A stretch of 64,000 bases of DNA from NCBI GenBank assembly GCA_040389065.1, contig JAZKAR010000026.1:1-64000 (forward strand). The letters run 5' to 3'. Positions 54,101-62,702 of the stretch are shown piece after piece; within the stretch, counting starts at the first letter, position 1, and every line of letters begins with the position of its first letter. The stretch is from JAZKAR01 sp040389065 (lineage in GTDB: Bacteria; Pseudomonadota; Gammaproteobacteria; Burkholderiales; Casimicrobiaceae). Both the position numbers and the translations under genes were made by a program. The notes under the pieces are model-generated. The model was given only the letters and a program-made list of their open reading frames with translations. It was not told the origin of the DNA and did no database searches.

Positions 54101-55243
54101 ATGTCGGGCAATACCTTAGGGCATCTTTTTCGTTTAATGTCATTTGGTGAATCGCATGGTGCAGCGATTGGTTGTGTAGTAGAGGGGTGTCCTCCTGGTT
54201 TAGCGCTCAGCGAAGCCGATATACAAGCCGAACTTGATCGCCGTAAACCAGGCACGTCACGCCATGTTACTCAACGCAGAGAACCTGATACCGTTGAAAT
54301 TTTATCGGGCGTTTTTGAAGGTCAAACAACAGGTACGCCGATTGCTTTACTGATTCGCAATCAAGATCAACGCAGTAAAGATTATGGCAATATTATTGAT
54401 AGCTTTCGCCCCGGGCATGCCGACTATACTTACTGGCATAAATATGGCATACGTGATTATCGGGGCGGTGGTCGCTCTTCTGCGCGTGAAACGGCGGTGC
54501 GGGTTGCTGGGGGTGCTATTGCCAAGTTATGGCTTGCAAAGCACTATGGCATTCAAATACGCGGCTTTATGTCTCAATTGGGCGAACTTCCCCTTACGTT
54601 CAAAAGCTGGGATTGCGTTGATAACAACCCTTTCTTTTGTGCTGACCCCTCGCGTGTAGAAGAACTTGAAAAATATATGGATGCCTTGCGCAAATCGGGT
54701 GATTCTTGCGGCGCTAAAATAACGGTGGTTGCAGAAAATGTGCCTGTTGGTTGGGGCGAGCCTGTGTATGATCGTTTAGATGCAGATATTGCGTATGCCC
54801 TAATGAGCATTAATGCAGTAAAAGGCGTTGAGATAGGCGATGGCTTTGCTTCTGTCGCGCAAAAAGGCACAGAACATGGCGATGAAATGAGCCCTGAAGG
54901 GTTTCTTTCTAATCATGCAGGAGGCATACTCGGCGGACTTTCTACCGGGCAAAATATTATTGCACATCTGGCAATTAAGCCTACCTCTAGCATTCGCCTT
55001 GATAGACGCTCTATTAATAAAGCAGGCGAAGCAGTCATCGTTAATACTGAAGGCAGGCATGATCCCTGCGTTGGTATTCGTGCCACACCTATTGCTGAAT
55101 CGATGTTGGCATTAGTATTAATTGACCATGCATTAAGACATCGCGCTCAAAATAGTGATGTTATATGCGATACTCCACGACTGAAGGAATGTAACTCTAT
55201 TGAGAACCTGATAGCTTCATTAAGACCGGTCGTGTTAAAATAG
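54101..55243 (+). CDS. aroC: Chorismate synthase
   Basis: Last step of the shikimate pathway: EPSP to chorismate with reduced flavin. About 380 residues. MSGNTLGHLFRLMSFGESHGAAIGCVVEGCPPG (in parts) opens the protein; RPGHADYTYWHKYGIRDYRGGGRSSARETAVRVAGG is the central signature and GNNI-like HAGGILGGLSTGQNI the later one. ATG 54101 is used, with GAGGGGG upstream, over the ATG-like 54089. Monocistronic, set off by elements on both sides. Confidence 0.95.
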   Translation: MSGNTLGHLFRLMSFGESHGAAIGCVVEGCPPGLALSEADIQAELDRRKPGTSRHVTQRREPDTVEILSGVFEGQTTGTPIALLIRNQDQRSKDYGNIIDSFRPGHADYTYWHKYGIRDYRGGGRSSARETAVRVAGGAIAKLWLAKHYGIQIRGFMSQLGELPLTFKSWDCVDNNPFFCADPSRVEELEKYMDALRKSGDSCGAKITVVAENVPVGWGEPVYDRLDADIAYALMSINAVKGVEIGDGFASVAQKGTEHGDEMSPEGFLSNHAGGILGGLSTGQNIIAHLAIKPTSSIRLDRRSINKAGEAVIVNTEGRHDPCVGIRATPIAESMLALVLIDHALRHRAQNSDVICDTPRLKECNSIENLIASLRPVVLK

Positions 55244-55346
55244 CGCGCTTCGATTTATACAAAAGTTTATTGTTTAGTTTTTTTAAAACTTCCTAATCAT
55301 TCTTTAGTATAGTTAATTAAATAGGGTTTTTTATATTCCTTATTGC

Positions 55347-55376
55347 AGTTACTTAAATAACGTTATTTAAGTAACT
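55347..55376. repeat. 30-bp perfect palindrome
   Basis: AGTTACTTAAATAAC and GTTATTTAAGTAACT are exact inverted copies with no loop (55347-55361, 55362-55376). Only one base, a T that also belongs to the flanking direct repeat TAACTT, separates it from palindromic element copy 5. It could be the aroC terminator or the scar of another element. Confidence 0.75.
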
Positions 55377-55494
55377 TTAGAAGTTACTCAGTTGGCTCTC
55401 TCAGCGTGGGACACCCCGCGTGTTGGCAACTTACCGTACTACGTGTACTGTCTGCGTTGCCATGTCTTGATAGTGCTCAACTGCGTAACTTCTA
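55377..55494. mobile_element. Palindromic element, copy 5
   Basis: Left tip TTAGAAGTTACTCAGTT and right tip AACTGCGTAACTTCTA. Inner stem TGGCAAC (55424-55430) with GTTGCCA (55456-55462); the matching pair in copy 2 is A-T instead of G-C. The core is flanked by the 6-bp direct repeat TAACTT (55372-55377 and 55495-55500). Between aroC and ndk. Confidence 0.9.
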
Positions 55495-55528
55495 TAACTT
55501 ATTATTTTTACTTTAATCACTTAAATCT

Positions 55529-55664
55529 AGGAAGCTCTGATTAGTGAGTTTATATAAAAACTCCGGCACACTAAGAATCTGTTCCTTGCAGGCTCTAAGA
55601 ATTCTCGTAAATTCTCATATAACGCGTCACGCTTATTTATGTAAACCGTTAATCAGAGCTTCCT
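55529..55664. mobile_element. Single inverted-repeat element AGGAAGCTCTGATTA
   Basis: AGGAAGCTCTGATTA (55529-55543) and TAATCAGAGCTTCCT (55650-55664) are perfect 15-bp inverted repeats around 106 bp of non-coding sequence. No other copy is seen in the window. It lies right before ndk and must form part of that gene's leader. Confidence 0.65.
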
Positions 55665-55685
55665 TATTATTACTATGGAGCCCTT

Positions 55686-56111
55686 ATGACCATTGAGCGT
55701 ACTCTCTCAATCATTAAACCCGATGCCGTTGCTAAAAATGTAATTGGTGAAATTTATAGCCGTTTTGAAAAAGCGGGTTTAAAAGTTGTGGCTGCTAGAA
55801 TGGCTCAGCTCTCTACCGATGAAGCAAGTTTATTTTATGCTGTGCATCAAGAACGCCCTTTCTTCAAAGACTTAGTAAGCTTCATGGTATCTGGTCCTGT
55901 TATGATTCAAGTACTTGAAGGTGAAAATGCCATTCAAAAAAATCGTGAACTAATGGGTGCAACAGATCCATCAAAAGCAGATAAAGGCACCATTCGTGCA
56001 GATTTCGCCGATAGCATTGATGCCAATGCAGTACATGGTTCTGATGGTTTTGAAACAGCCTCTCATGAGATTGGTTTTTTCTTTCCAGGCATGAATATAT
56101 ATAGTCGCTAA
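55686..56111 (+). CDS. ndk: Nucleoside diphosphate kinase
   Basis: 141 residues, the standard length. ERTLSIIKPDAVAKNVIGEI carries the conserved KPD motif, and NAVHGSDGFETASHEIGFFF the phosphohistidine His and Asp. Transfers the gamma phosphate between nucleotides. ATG 55686 follows TGGAG. It begins the ndk-rlmN-pilF-rodZ-ispG set, 24 bases before rlmN. Confidence 0.96.
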   Translation: MTIERTLSIIKPDAVAKNVIGEIYSRFEKAGLKVVAARMAQLSTDEASLFYAVHQERPFFKDLVSFMVSGPVMIQVLEGENAIQKNRELMGATDPSKADKGTIRADFADSIDANAVHGSDGFETASHEIGFFFPGMNIYSR

Positions 56112-56135
56112 GCAGAAACATTAAGTAGAAATATT

Positions 56136-57251
56136 ATGACCTCCCCGGAATCAACTCTTGAAAGTAAGCGCGTTAACCTTTTAGGTTTAACACGGTCTCA
56201 AATTGCTCAACTATGTGTTGAAATGGGTGAAAAGCCCTTCCGGGGTACGCAAGTCATGCGCTGGCTTCACCGTATGGGTGTTGACCAGTTTGAAGCAATG
56301 AGCGATGTTTCAAAAACGTTTCGCACACGCTTAGCTGAAGCTGCCACAATCATGCTTCCTACGGTGATTCGCGATAGCTCAGCCTCTGATAAAACCCGCA
56401 AATGGCTTTTAGATGTAGGGCAAAATAACGCCATTGAAACCGTATTCATTCCTGAAACACAACGCGGTACTTTATGCATTTCTTCTCAGGCAGGTTGCGC
56501 CTTAGAATGTTCTTTTTGTTCCACTGGCAAACAAGGGTTTAATCGAAATCTTGATGCAGGTGAAATTATTCTTCAGCTTTGGCATGCAAATCGCACATTA
56601 AAAGCAGATGGTTGGGGCGAGCGCCCGATAACCAATGTGGTGATGATGGGCATGGGTGAACCGTTAGCCAACTTTGAAAATGTTGTCAGCGCAATGGAAA
56701 TCATGCTCGATGATCATGGTTATGGTCTTTCACGCCGACGCGTTACACTCTCTACCTCAGGCATCGTTCCTGCCCTTGATCGCTTACGTGATAGGCTTCC
56801 CGTAGCACTTGCAGTATCATTGCATGCGCCTAATGATGCATTACGCGATGTATTAGTACCTATAAATAAAAAATATCCGCTCGATATCTTATTATCGGCA
56901 TGTGAACGCTACCTGGTGAAAGCACCTCGTGATTTTGTAACGTTTGAATATGTTATGCTTGATGGTATTAATGACCAGCCTGAACACGCACACCAATTAA
57001 TTGAGATTGCAAAACGGGTACCATCAAAAATAAACCTTATTCCTTTTAACCCATTTCCTGGCACAGATTACAAACGTTCTTCAAATAATACAATTTTTTC
57101 CTTTCAAAACCGTCTTATAGATGCAGGAATCGTCACAACCATCCGTAAAACCCGTGGAGATGATATCGATGCAGCATGTGGACAGTTAGCAGGTCAAGTT
57201 CAAGATAAAACCAAGCGCCGATTCATTCGTATTCAGAACTCTACACCATAA
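56136..57251 (+). CDS. rlmN: Dual-specificity RNA methyltransferase RlmN
   Basis: Radical-SAM enzyme that methylates A2503 of 23S rRNA and A37 of tRNAs. 371 residues. The iron-sulfur motif CALECSFCSTG is intact, with the second catalytic Cys in CGQLAGQ (C-terminal). VMMGMGEPLANFENV is the SAM-binding GGEP-type part. Follows ndk at 24 bases and precedes pilF by 36. Confidence 0.96.
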   Translation: MTSPESTLESKRVNLLGLTRSQIAQLCVEMGEKPFRGTQVMRWLHRMGVDQFEAMSDVSKTFRTRLAEAATIMLPTVIRDSSASDKTRKWLLDVGQNNAIETVFIPETQRGTLCISSQAGCALECSFCSTGKQGFNRNLDAGEIILQLWHANRTLKADGWGERPITNVVMMGMGEPLANFENVVSAMEIMLDDHGYGLSRRRVTLSTSGIVPALDRLRDRLPVALAVSLHAPNDALRDVLVPINKKYPLDILLSACERYLVKAPRDFVTFEYVMLDGINDQPEHAHQLIEIAKRVPSKINLIPFNPFPGTDYKRSSNNTIFSFQNRLIDAGIVTTIRKTRGDDIDAACGQLAGQVQDKTKRRFIRIQNSTP

Positions 57252-57287
57252 CCCATGCATACTAACCCCTTGCACGGGGATTTTAGG

Positions 57288-58415
57288 ATGAATTTGATGT
57301 CTCGAAAAACCTTTACACTGTTTAGTACAATAGCGCTCATGGGCTTAGTTATTATTGGGTGCTCATCAAACTCTTCGCTTATTCAACCGGCAGCTTCGGG
57401 CAGTGATCCGATTATTGCTATTACACGTCCATCTCAAGAAAATCAAAGTCAATATCAAGCTCGTTTACATACTGAACTGGCAGCCGCTTACTATTCTCGC
57501 AAGCAATACCAAGTTTCTCTAGAAGAAATCGACCAAGCGCTTAAGTTTGACTCTAGCTATGCCCCTGCTTATGGAATGATGGCACTGATTCACGGCACGC
57601 TGGGCGATGATAAAGGGGCCGAAAGCGCGTTCAATCGTGCGCTTCAATTTTCCCCTAACGACCCTGATATACGTAATAATTTTGGTGCGTTTTTATGTGA
57701 GCGCCGACGCTTTCGAGAATCGTTAGTGCATTTTGACTACGCCTTACGCAGCCCACTTTACCAAACACCACAGGTTGCATTACGCAACGCTGCTGAGTGT
57801 GCGTTTAAAGGAGGCGATAAAACCCGTGCCGCGGGATTTTATCAAAAACTAGGCGAACCTATGCCTCAAGAAGCGCCCTTAGTACCCAATGCAGCTTCTA
57901 CACTAGCGATAAAACCTGCAGCATTACCTCAGCCTGAGCCAGCTCCTTTAAGTGCTACTGCTAAACGTTCTTCTGCCCCTGTACAAAATACTACCCCTCT
58001 TCCGCTAGAGGAATCGATAGCCTCTGAACCCGTCACAGAAATTATTCCTGCACAACCGATAGTAAGTTTTAAAACAGCTCCACGCGCTTCGGCGCCCATT
58101 AAAAATATAAGTGAAGCGCCTGAAAGCCTACCAACTCCAGCTCCTGCATCGCGTAATACCACCAAATCTTCAGACACCTACCAAAAAGCACAGAAGGCGT
58201 ATGATGAGGGTGATTTACTTAATGCACAAGATACGATTAAACTTGCCCTGCAGATGAATGCTAACTCGCCAGAAATTCTTCATTTAGCTATGTGTATCGA
58301 ACGCCGATTCGCCAATATCAAAGAAGAAGAATACTATGCAGGCATCCTTCTTCAACGGTATCCGCAATCCATGCAAGCTCGTTCACTTAATACAACAAAT
58401 AGGGGATGTTCATGA
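57288..58415 (+). CDS. pilF: Type IV pilus pilotin lipoprotein PilF/PilW, extended
   Basis: A lipoprotein signal peptide with lipobox VIIGCSS precedes TPR repeats (LAAAYYSRKQYQVSLEEIDQAL, YAPAYGMMALIHGTLGDDKGAE, NDPDIRNNFGAFLCERR). PilF helps PilQ secretin assembly. The protein is about 375 residues, longer than the usual 230-260: a Pro-rich linker and a further TPR-like helical region (AQKAYDEGDLLNAQDTIKLALQ) are added at the C-terminus. ATG 57288 with GGGGA upstream. Its stop codon overlaps the rodZ start. Confidence 0.85.
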   Translation: MNLMSRKTFTLFSTIALMGLVIIGCSSNSSLIQPAASGSDPIIAITRPSQENQSQYQARLHTELAAAYYSRKQYQVSLEEIDQALKFDSSYAPAYGMMALIHGTLGDDKGAESAFNRALQFSPNDPDIRNNFGAFLCERRRFRESLVHFDYALRSPLYQTPQVALRNAAECAFKGGDKTRAAGFYQKLGEPMPQEAPLVPNAASTLAIKPAALPQPEPAPLSATAKRSSAPVQNTTPLPLEESIASEPVTEIIPAQPIVSFKTAPRASAPIKNISEAPESLPTPAPASRNTTKSSDTYQKAQKAYDEGDLLNAQDTIKLALQMNANSPEILHLAMCIERRFANIKEEEYYAGILLQRYPQSMQARSLNTTNRGCS

Positions 58416-59386
58416 CTTCACTTTTACGGGCTGAAGCAGCGCCTGATAATAGTCAAGGCAGTCATAGCGCTGCAAAAACTTCACGACCAGATGTATTTGG
58501 CCAACAACTTCGCCGTGCCCGTCAAAAACTTAATCTGAGCGTTGAAGAAATTGCACAACGTATTAAGCTTGATCCTAAGCAAGTTAGCGCATTAGAAGAA
58601 GAGCGTTTCGATGATTTACCTGGCGCAGCGTTTGTTCGAGGTTTTGCAAGACAATATGCACGTATTGTAAATGTGGATGAAACAGCTCTGCTTAATCTTC
58701 TTCCTGCCTCTTCTGCGCAATTGCATAGTACGGCAGCACATTTAGGTGTGGTTCCTCGTACCAAAGACTTTGAGTCACGTCGCCGCAATCGAACACTTAA
58801 AATTCTTGCAGGTTTGCTCATAGGAGCCGGGGCAATAGGGAGTGGTGTTTACTTTGCTTACCAACATCTTCCTGCAAGCTTTCGTAATGCATCTACGAAT
58901 ACTACAGGCGCCTCTTTATCCCCTATTAATTCAACAACACCAGTTATTGCTGACACCCCTGTTGTAGCAACACCTATCCAGGCACCAGCCTCTGCAGGAG
59001 AAGCAACTGCTATTGGAACACCTCTTTCGTTAGCACCACAGCTTTCAACGGCTAAATCAACGCCTTTAGAACCTTCTGATGGTCACGCCGCGCAAACAGG
59101 CAGCACTCATATTACGCTGCCAGGTTCTGCGAATGCAGCCCCTCCCCGTATTGAGTTAAATTTTGAAGATCGCGCCTGGGTTGAGATTAAAGATGCTCAA
59201 GGCAGAGTTTTGCTATCGCAATCGCAAATGAATTTACCCGGCAGCCATCAAAGCGTTAACGGTACACCACCTTATGAAGTAACTATTAGCAACCCTAGAG
59301 CCGTAACCCTACAATATAAGGGTTCAGCACTTGATATTACAAAAACGTATACAAATAATAATATTGCTAGATTTACTCTAGATTAA
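58412..59386 (+). CDS. rodZ: Cytoskeleton protein RodZ
   Basis: 324 residues: an N-terminal helix-turn-helix (FGQQLRRARQKLNLSVEEIAQRIKL, then LPGAAFVRGFARQYARIV), a single membrane helix (ILAGLLIGAGAIGSGVYFAY), a Pro/Ser/Ala-rich linker and a C-terminal DUF4115 domain (NFEDRAWVEIKDAQGRVLLS). Links MreB to the cell wall. The ATG 58412 start overlaps the pilF stop. Palindromic element copy 6 follows. Confidence 0.93.
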   Translation: MTSLLRAEAAPDNSQGSHSAAKTSRPDVFGQQLRRARQKLNLSVEEIAQRIKLDPKQVSALEEERFDDLPGAAFVRGFARQYARIVNVDETALLNLLPASSAQLHSTAAHLGVVPRTKDFESRRRNRTLKILAGLLIGAGAIGSGVYFAYQHLPASFRNASTNTTGASLSPINSTTPVIADTPVVATPIQAPASAGEATAIGTPLSLAPQLSTAKSTPLEPSDGHAAQTGSTHITLPGSANAAPPRIELNFEDRAWVEIKDAQGRVLLSQSQMNLPGSHQSVNGTPPYEVTISNPRAVTLQYKGSALDITKTYTNNNIARFTLD

Positions 59387-59401
59387 AATATAGGTATAAC
59401 A

Positions 59402-59520
59402 TTAGAAGTTACGCAGTTGCGTTTTATCAAGCATGGGATGCCCCGCTTGGCAACACAGGCACTATAACAAATGTGTCTAATTGCCAATACGCTCAGAGAA
59501 CCCAACTGCGTAACTTCTAA
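59402..59520. mobile_element. Palindromic element, copy 6
   Basis: Perfect 17-bp tips TTAGAAGTTACGCAGTT (59402-59418) and AACTGCGTAACTTCTAA (59504-59520). The inner stem TTGGCAA/TTGCCAA is intact although the sequence between differs from other copies. It is located between rodZ and ispG, 30 bases before the ispG start, so it probably affects the ispG leader. Confidence 0.9.
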
Positions 59521-59550
59521 AGATTTTAAAATTTGATTCGAGAGCCTATT

Positions 59551-60855
59551 ATGCATTCTTCATCTGCGATTCTAACGCGTCATCCTACACATACCGTATG
59601 GATTGATCATGTCGCAGTAGGGGGTAATCACCCTATTATGGTTCAATCCATGACCAATACAGATACTGCTGATATGGAAGCCACTGCGCAACAGGTGTTT
59701 GCATTAGCCAAAGCAGGTTCGGAAGTTGTTCGGATTACAGTCAATACACGAGAAGCCGCCAGCCAAGTGGCTGCCATTAGGGCGCGCTTAGATCAAATGG
59801 GCTGTAATGTGCCGCTCGTAGGATGCTTTCATTACAATGGTCACAAACTTTTAACAGAGTTTCCTGATTGCGCTCAAGCCCTTGCTAAATACCGTATTAA
59901 CCCCGGTAATGTGGGCAAAGGTAAAAAAAGAGATGACCAATTTCATACCTTTATTGAACTAGCTTGCAAATACAATAAAGCTGTTCGTATTGGTGTAAAT
60001 TGGGGCAGCCTCGACCAAGAACTCTTAGTACGCATGATGGATGAAAATGCTCAAGGCCCAGACCCTTTACCAGCAGAAGCGTTAATGCGTAAAGCGCTGA
60101 TTGAATCAGCCTTGCAAAATGCTCAACAAGCGGTAGCATGGGGTTTACCTGAAGATAAAATTATTATCTCTTGCAAAGTAAGCGCTGTTCAAGATTTGAT
60201 TCTTGTTTACAGAGAACTAGCTCAACGTTGTAATTACCCTCTTCATTTAGGTCTTACTGAAGCAGGCATGGGGTCTAAAGGTATTGTAGCTTCAACCGCG
60301 GCTCTTTCTGTGCTGCTTCAAGAGGGTATAGGCGATACCATTCGTATCTCTTTAACCCCTGAACCCGATGGCGACCGCACCAAAGAAGTAATTGTTGCTC
60401 AAGAAATTTTACAAACCATGGGCTTGCGCTCGTTTGTTCCCTTAGTGACAGCCTGCCCAGGATGCGGCAGAACAACCAGCACTTTTTTCCAAACGCTTGC
60501 AGCCAAAGTTCAAAGTTATTTACGGGCGCAAATGCCTGTTTGGAGTACCCAATATACGGGCGTTGAAACCATGACGGTTGCTGTTATGGGCTGTGTTGTG
60601 AATGGCCCTGGCGAATCTAAGCTTGCCAATATTGGTATCAGCATGCCGGGCTCTGGTGAAATACCTGTTGCTCCTGTGTATGAAGATGGCGAGAAAACGG
60701 TTACCTTGAAAGGTGACAATATTGCTGAAGAATTTCAGGCAATTATTGATCGTTACGTTCAATCGCATTATGGTGATAACGCCTCAAAACCACTATTGAA
60801 TCAGCCCTTAGCAGAAACCAATACGCCTAAAGTGATTCCTATTCAAGTAGCTTAG
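59551..60855 (+). CDS. ispG: 4-hydroxy-3-methylbut-2-en-1-yl diphosphate synthase
   Basis: Iron-sulfur enzyme of the MEP isoprenoid pathway. 434 residues. Motifs: GGNHPIMVQSMTNTDTAD, KYRINPGNVGKG, GVNWGSLDQELL, ACPGCGRTTSTFF and GCVVNGPGESKLANIGISMPG (cluster cysteines). ATG 59551 follows GAGAG. It ends the conserved group; the usual next gene hisS is absent. Confidence 0.95.
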   Translation: MHSSSAILTRHPTHTVWIDHVAVGGNHPIMVQSMTNTDTADMEATAQQVFALAKAGSEVVRITVNTREAASQVAAIRARLDQMGCNVPLVGCFHYNGHKLLTEFPDCAQALAKYRINPGNVGKGKKRDDQFHTFIELACKYNKAVRIGVNWGSLDQELLVRMMDENAQGPDPLPAEALMRKALIESALQNAQQAVAWGLPEDKIIISCKVSAVQDLILVYRELAQRCNYPLHLGLTEAGMGSKGIVASTAALSVLLQEGIGDTIRISLTPEPDGDRTKEVIVAQEILQTMGLRSFVPLVTACPGCGRTTSTFFQTLAAKVQSYLRAQMPVWSTQYTGVETMTVAVMGCVVNGPGESKLANIGISMPGSGEIPVAPVYEDGEKTVTLKGDNIAEEFQAIIDRYVQSHYGDNASKPLLNQPLAETNTPKVIPIQVA

Positions 60856-60907
60856 TGGTGTAATATAAAATAACTTTTTAAGTTGTTCCACCGCCCCCTC
60901 ATCTTAA

Positions 60908-60930
60908 CCTTCTCCCTCAAGGGGAGAAGG
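60908..60930. terminator. Hairpin after ispG (dispersed-repeat type)
   Basis: CCTTCTCCC-TCAAG-GGGAGAAGG is a 9-bp GC-rich perfect stem about 50 bases after the ispG stop. A similar CTTCTCCCTCAAGGGGAGAA string is a widespread bacterial repeat. The following AATTAAATAG is only weakly T-rich, so efficiency is unsure. Confidence 0.6.
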
Positions 60931-61064
60931 AATTAAATAGCTTTTACATGTATTGCTAAGTTTCAGTAATTACAGATTTGACTATAAGCAGAATCAATTT
61001 ATAGCTCTACTTACTTTTACTTATTTCAACCAAACAGGCATTCTCTTTTTTGATAGGAGAAAGC

Positions 61065-61730
61065 ATGAGTCATCAGTTGCACTTATTTGATGAAATGCCG
61101 CAGGGCACTACCTCCTGTTGGATTGAAAAAATAGCTCCTGAAACTACCCTCCTTCATCATTTTGCTTCCGCTCACGCTACCCAATTGCTTGCTGCAGTAG
61201 AGCCTATCATTCAACATGCGCCTTTTCGCCATATGACAACACCAGGAGGCTTTTGCATGTCAGTCGCTATGACAAGTTGCGGTGAAGTCGGTTGGATAAG
61301 CGATATAAAGGGCTACCGCTATTCGCCTGTAGACCCTCAAACTGGGCAGCCCTGGTTACCTATTCCGCCTTTACTAGCACAACTGGCTCACGAAGCGGCA
61401 GCGGAGTCAGGTTTTTTAAACTTCACACCTGATACCTGCTTAATAAACCGATACGAACCCGATAACAAATTATCGCTACATCAAGATAAAGATGAGGGCG
61501 ACTTTGATGCGCCTATTGTTTCGGTATCACTGGGCGTTCCTGCTGTTTTTCTTTGGGGAGGAAACCAAAGAACAGACACTATTACACGCATTCCTCTATT
61601 ACATGGCGATGTCATCGTATGGGGAGGCGTTGACCGCCTTCGTTTTCATGGCATCATGCCTATTAAAACGAGTTACCATGCGCTAACCGGCACATGCCGA
61701 ATCAATCTTACCTTCCGAAAAGCTTTTTAA
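61065..61730 (+). CDS. alkB: AlkB-type Fe(II)/2-oxoglutarate DNA repair dioxygenase
   Basis: Removes methyl groups from 1-methyladenine and 3-methylcytosine. 221 residues. The iron site is LSLHQDKDE (His-x-Asp) and FHGI (His), and the 2-oxoglutarate Arg is in CRINLTFRKAF. NRYEPDNKLSLHQDKDE is the diagnostic stretch. ATG 61065 with AGGAGA six bases upstream. Followed by a lipoprotein and alkA. Confidence 0.95.
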   Translation: MSHQLHLFDEMPQGTTSCWIEKIAPETTLLHHFASAHATQLLAAVEPIIQHAPFRHMTTPGGFCMSVAMTSCGEVGWISDIKGYRYSPVDPQTGQPWLPIPPLLAQLAHEAAAESGFLNFTPDTCLINRYEPDNKLSLHQDKDEGDFDAPIVSVSLGVPAVFLWGGNQRTDTITRIPLLHGDVIVWGGVDRLRFHGIMPIKTSYHALTGTCRINLTFRKAF

Positions 61731-61830
61731 TACAAAAGTTTGCACCAAACCATTAAATCTAATAAAATAAAAAATCTTTAAAAATCAATTTCTTACCTTT
61801 ATATTTATCTGCTATTTAAAAAAAGAATAT

Positions 61831-62523
61831 ATGTTTAAAAATTTAAAAATCGTATCATCAATAATAATTTTAAGTTTAGTCAGTGGTTGTGCTACAAGAA
61901 CTCCTTATGGCGGAGAACCACCAGCACGTGGACAAAATGCTAATTTAAAAACTATTCGGTATCAACCCACTAAATGGAATATACCTATTGTTGGTTATTT
62001 AATTCCTAACTCTTCCTTTCTCATTATGGATATGAGAAAGGAACCTGGTCAGGGTGCAGCTATTGCATCCGCATTAACAGGCGGTTTAGGCGCTTTAGTA
62101 ATTGCCACTAGTATTCAGCAATCAGTTTCTGCATCAGCACCAAAAGATAAAGTACAATTAGTAGATCTCAAAAATATAACTGATCAAGCTTTAGCAAGCA
62201 AAATACAATCCGACCCCCGTTACTCTTGGGTTCATTTAAATGACAATGCTCAACCTTCATATATCCTGACACCTCGAGCAATCATTACAATACAAAAAGA
62301 CAATAAGATAGCAGTTACTGTAAAAATAGAAGCAGAAAGAAAAGACAAATCAGGAAACACTATATGGAAAAACCTTTATGAAGGTTTCAACTCTGTTGGC
62401 GAAAAAGAGCTGACAGGACAAGAAGGATGGTTAAGTCATAATGGAATGTATTTAAACCAAGCAGCAGAGCATGGAATAGAAACAGCAGTGACAAATTTTT
62501 TAAATGCAACTTCTAAAAATTAA
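61831..62523 (+). CDS. Lipoprotein, unknown
   Basis: 230 residues with a lipobox SLVSGC at the N-terminus. A Gly/Ala-rich hydrophobic stretch (GAAIASALTGGLGALVIATS) may be a membrane-associated segment, and the C-terminal half is beta-rich (RAIITIQKDNKIAVTVKIEAERKD). No family recognised. ATG 61831 has no strong ribosome-binding site. Between alkB and alkA, separately spaced (100 bp before, 180 bp after). Confidence 0.75.
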   Translation: MFKNLKIVSSIIILSLVSGCATRTPYGGEPPARGQNANLKTIRYQPTKWNIPIVGYLIPNSSFLIMDMRKEPGQGAAIASALTGGLGALVIATSIQQSVSASAPKDKVQLVDLKNITDQALASKIQSDPRYSWVHLNDNAQPSYILTPRAIITIQKDNKIAVTVKIEAERKDKSGNTIWKNLYEGFNSVGEKELTGQEGWLSHNGMYLNQAAEHGIETAVTNFLNATSKN

Positions 62524-62653
62524 CTCTTAGAAGATAAAATTTTATCTACTTGCCAGTTTTGGAAAAATGCCATCAGATTAAAATTAAGCCACAAGCTCTC
62601 TTAAAGTTGCAATAATATAGCTGCTATTGATGCAATCAGTGCTTTACTCTTAT

Positions 62654-62687
62654 AAAACTTATAGTGTTTAACTACCCTATAAGTTTT
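62654..62687 (+). terminator. Hairpin with T-run directly before alkA
   Basis: AAAACTTATAG (62654-62664) and CTATAAGTTTT (62677-62687) form an 11-bp stem ending in TTTTTT. It ends 15 bases before the alkA ATG (62703) and lies inside the transcript leader. It could end the lipoprotein transcript or attenuate alkA. Confidence 0.6.
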
Positions 62688-62702
62688 TTACATGGAGATT
62701 CC

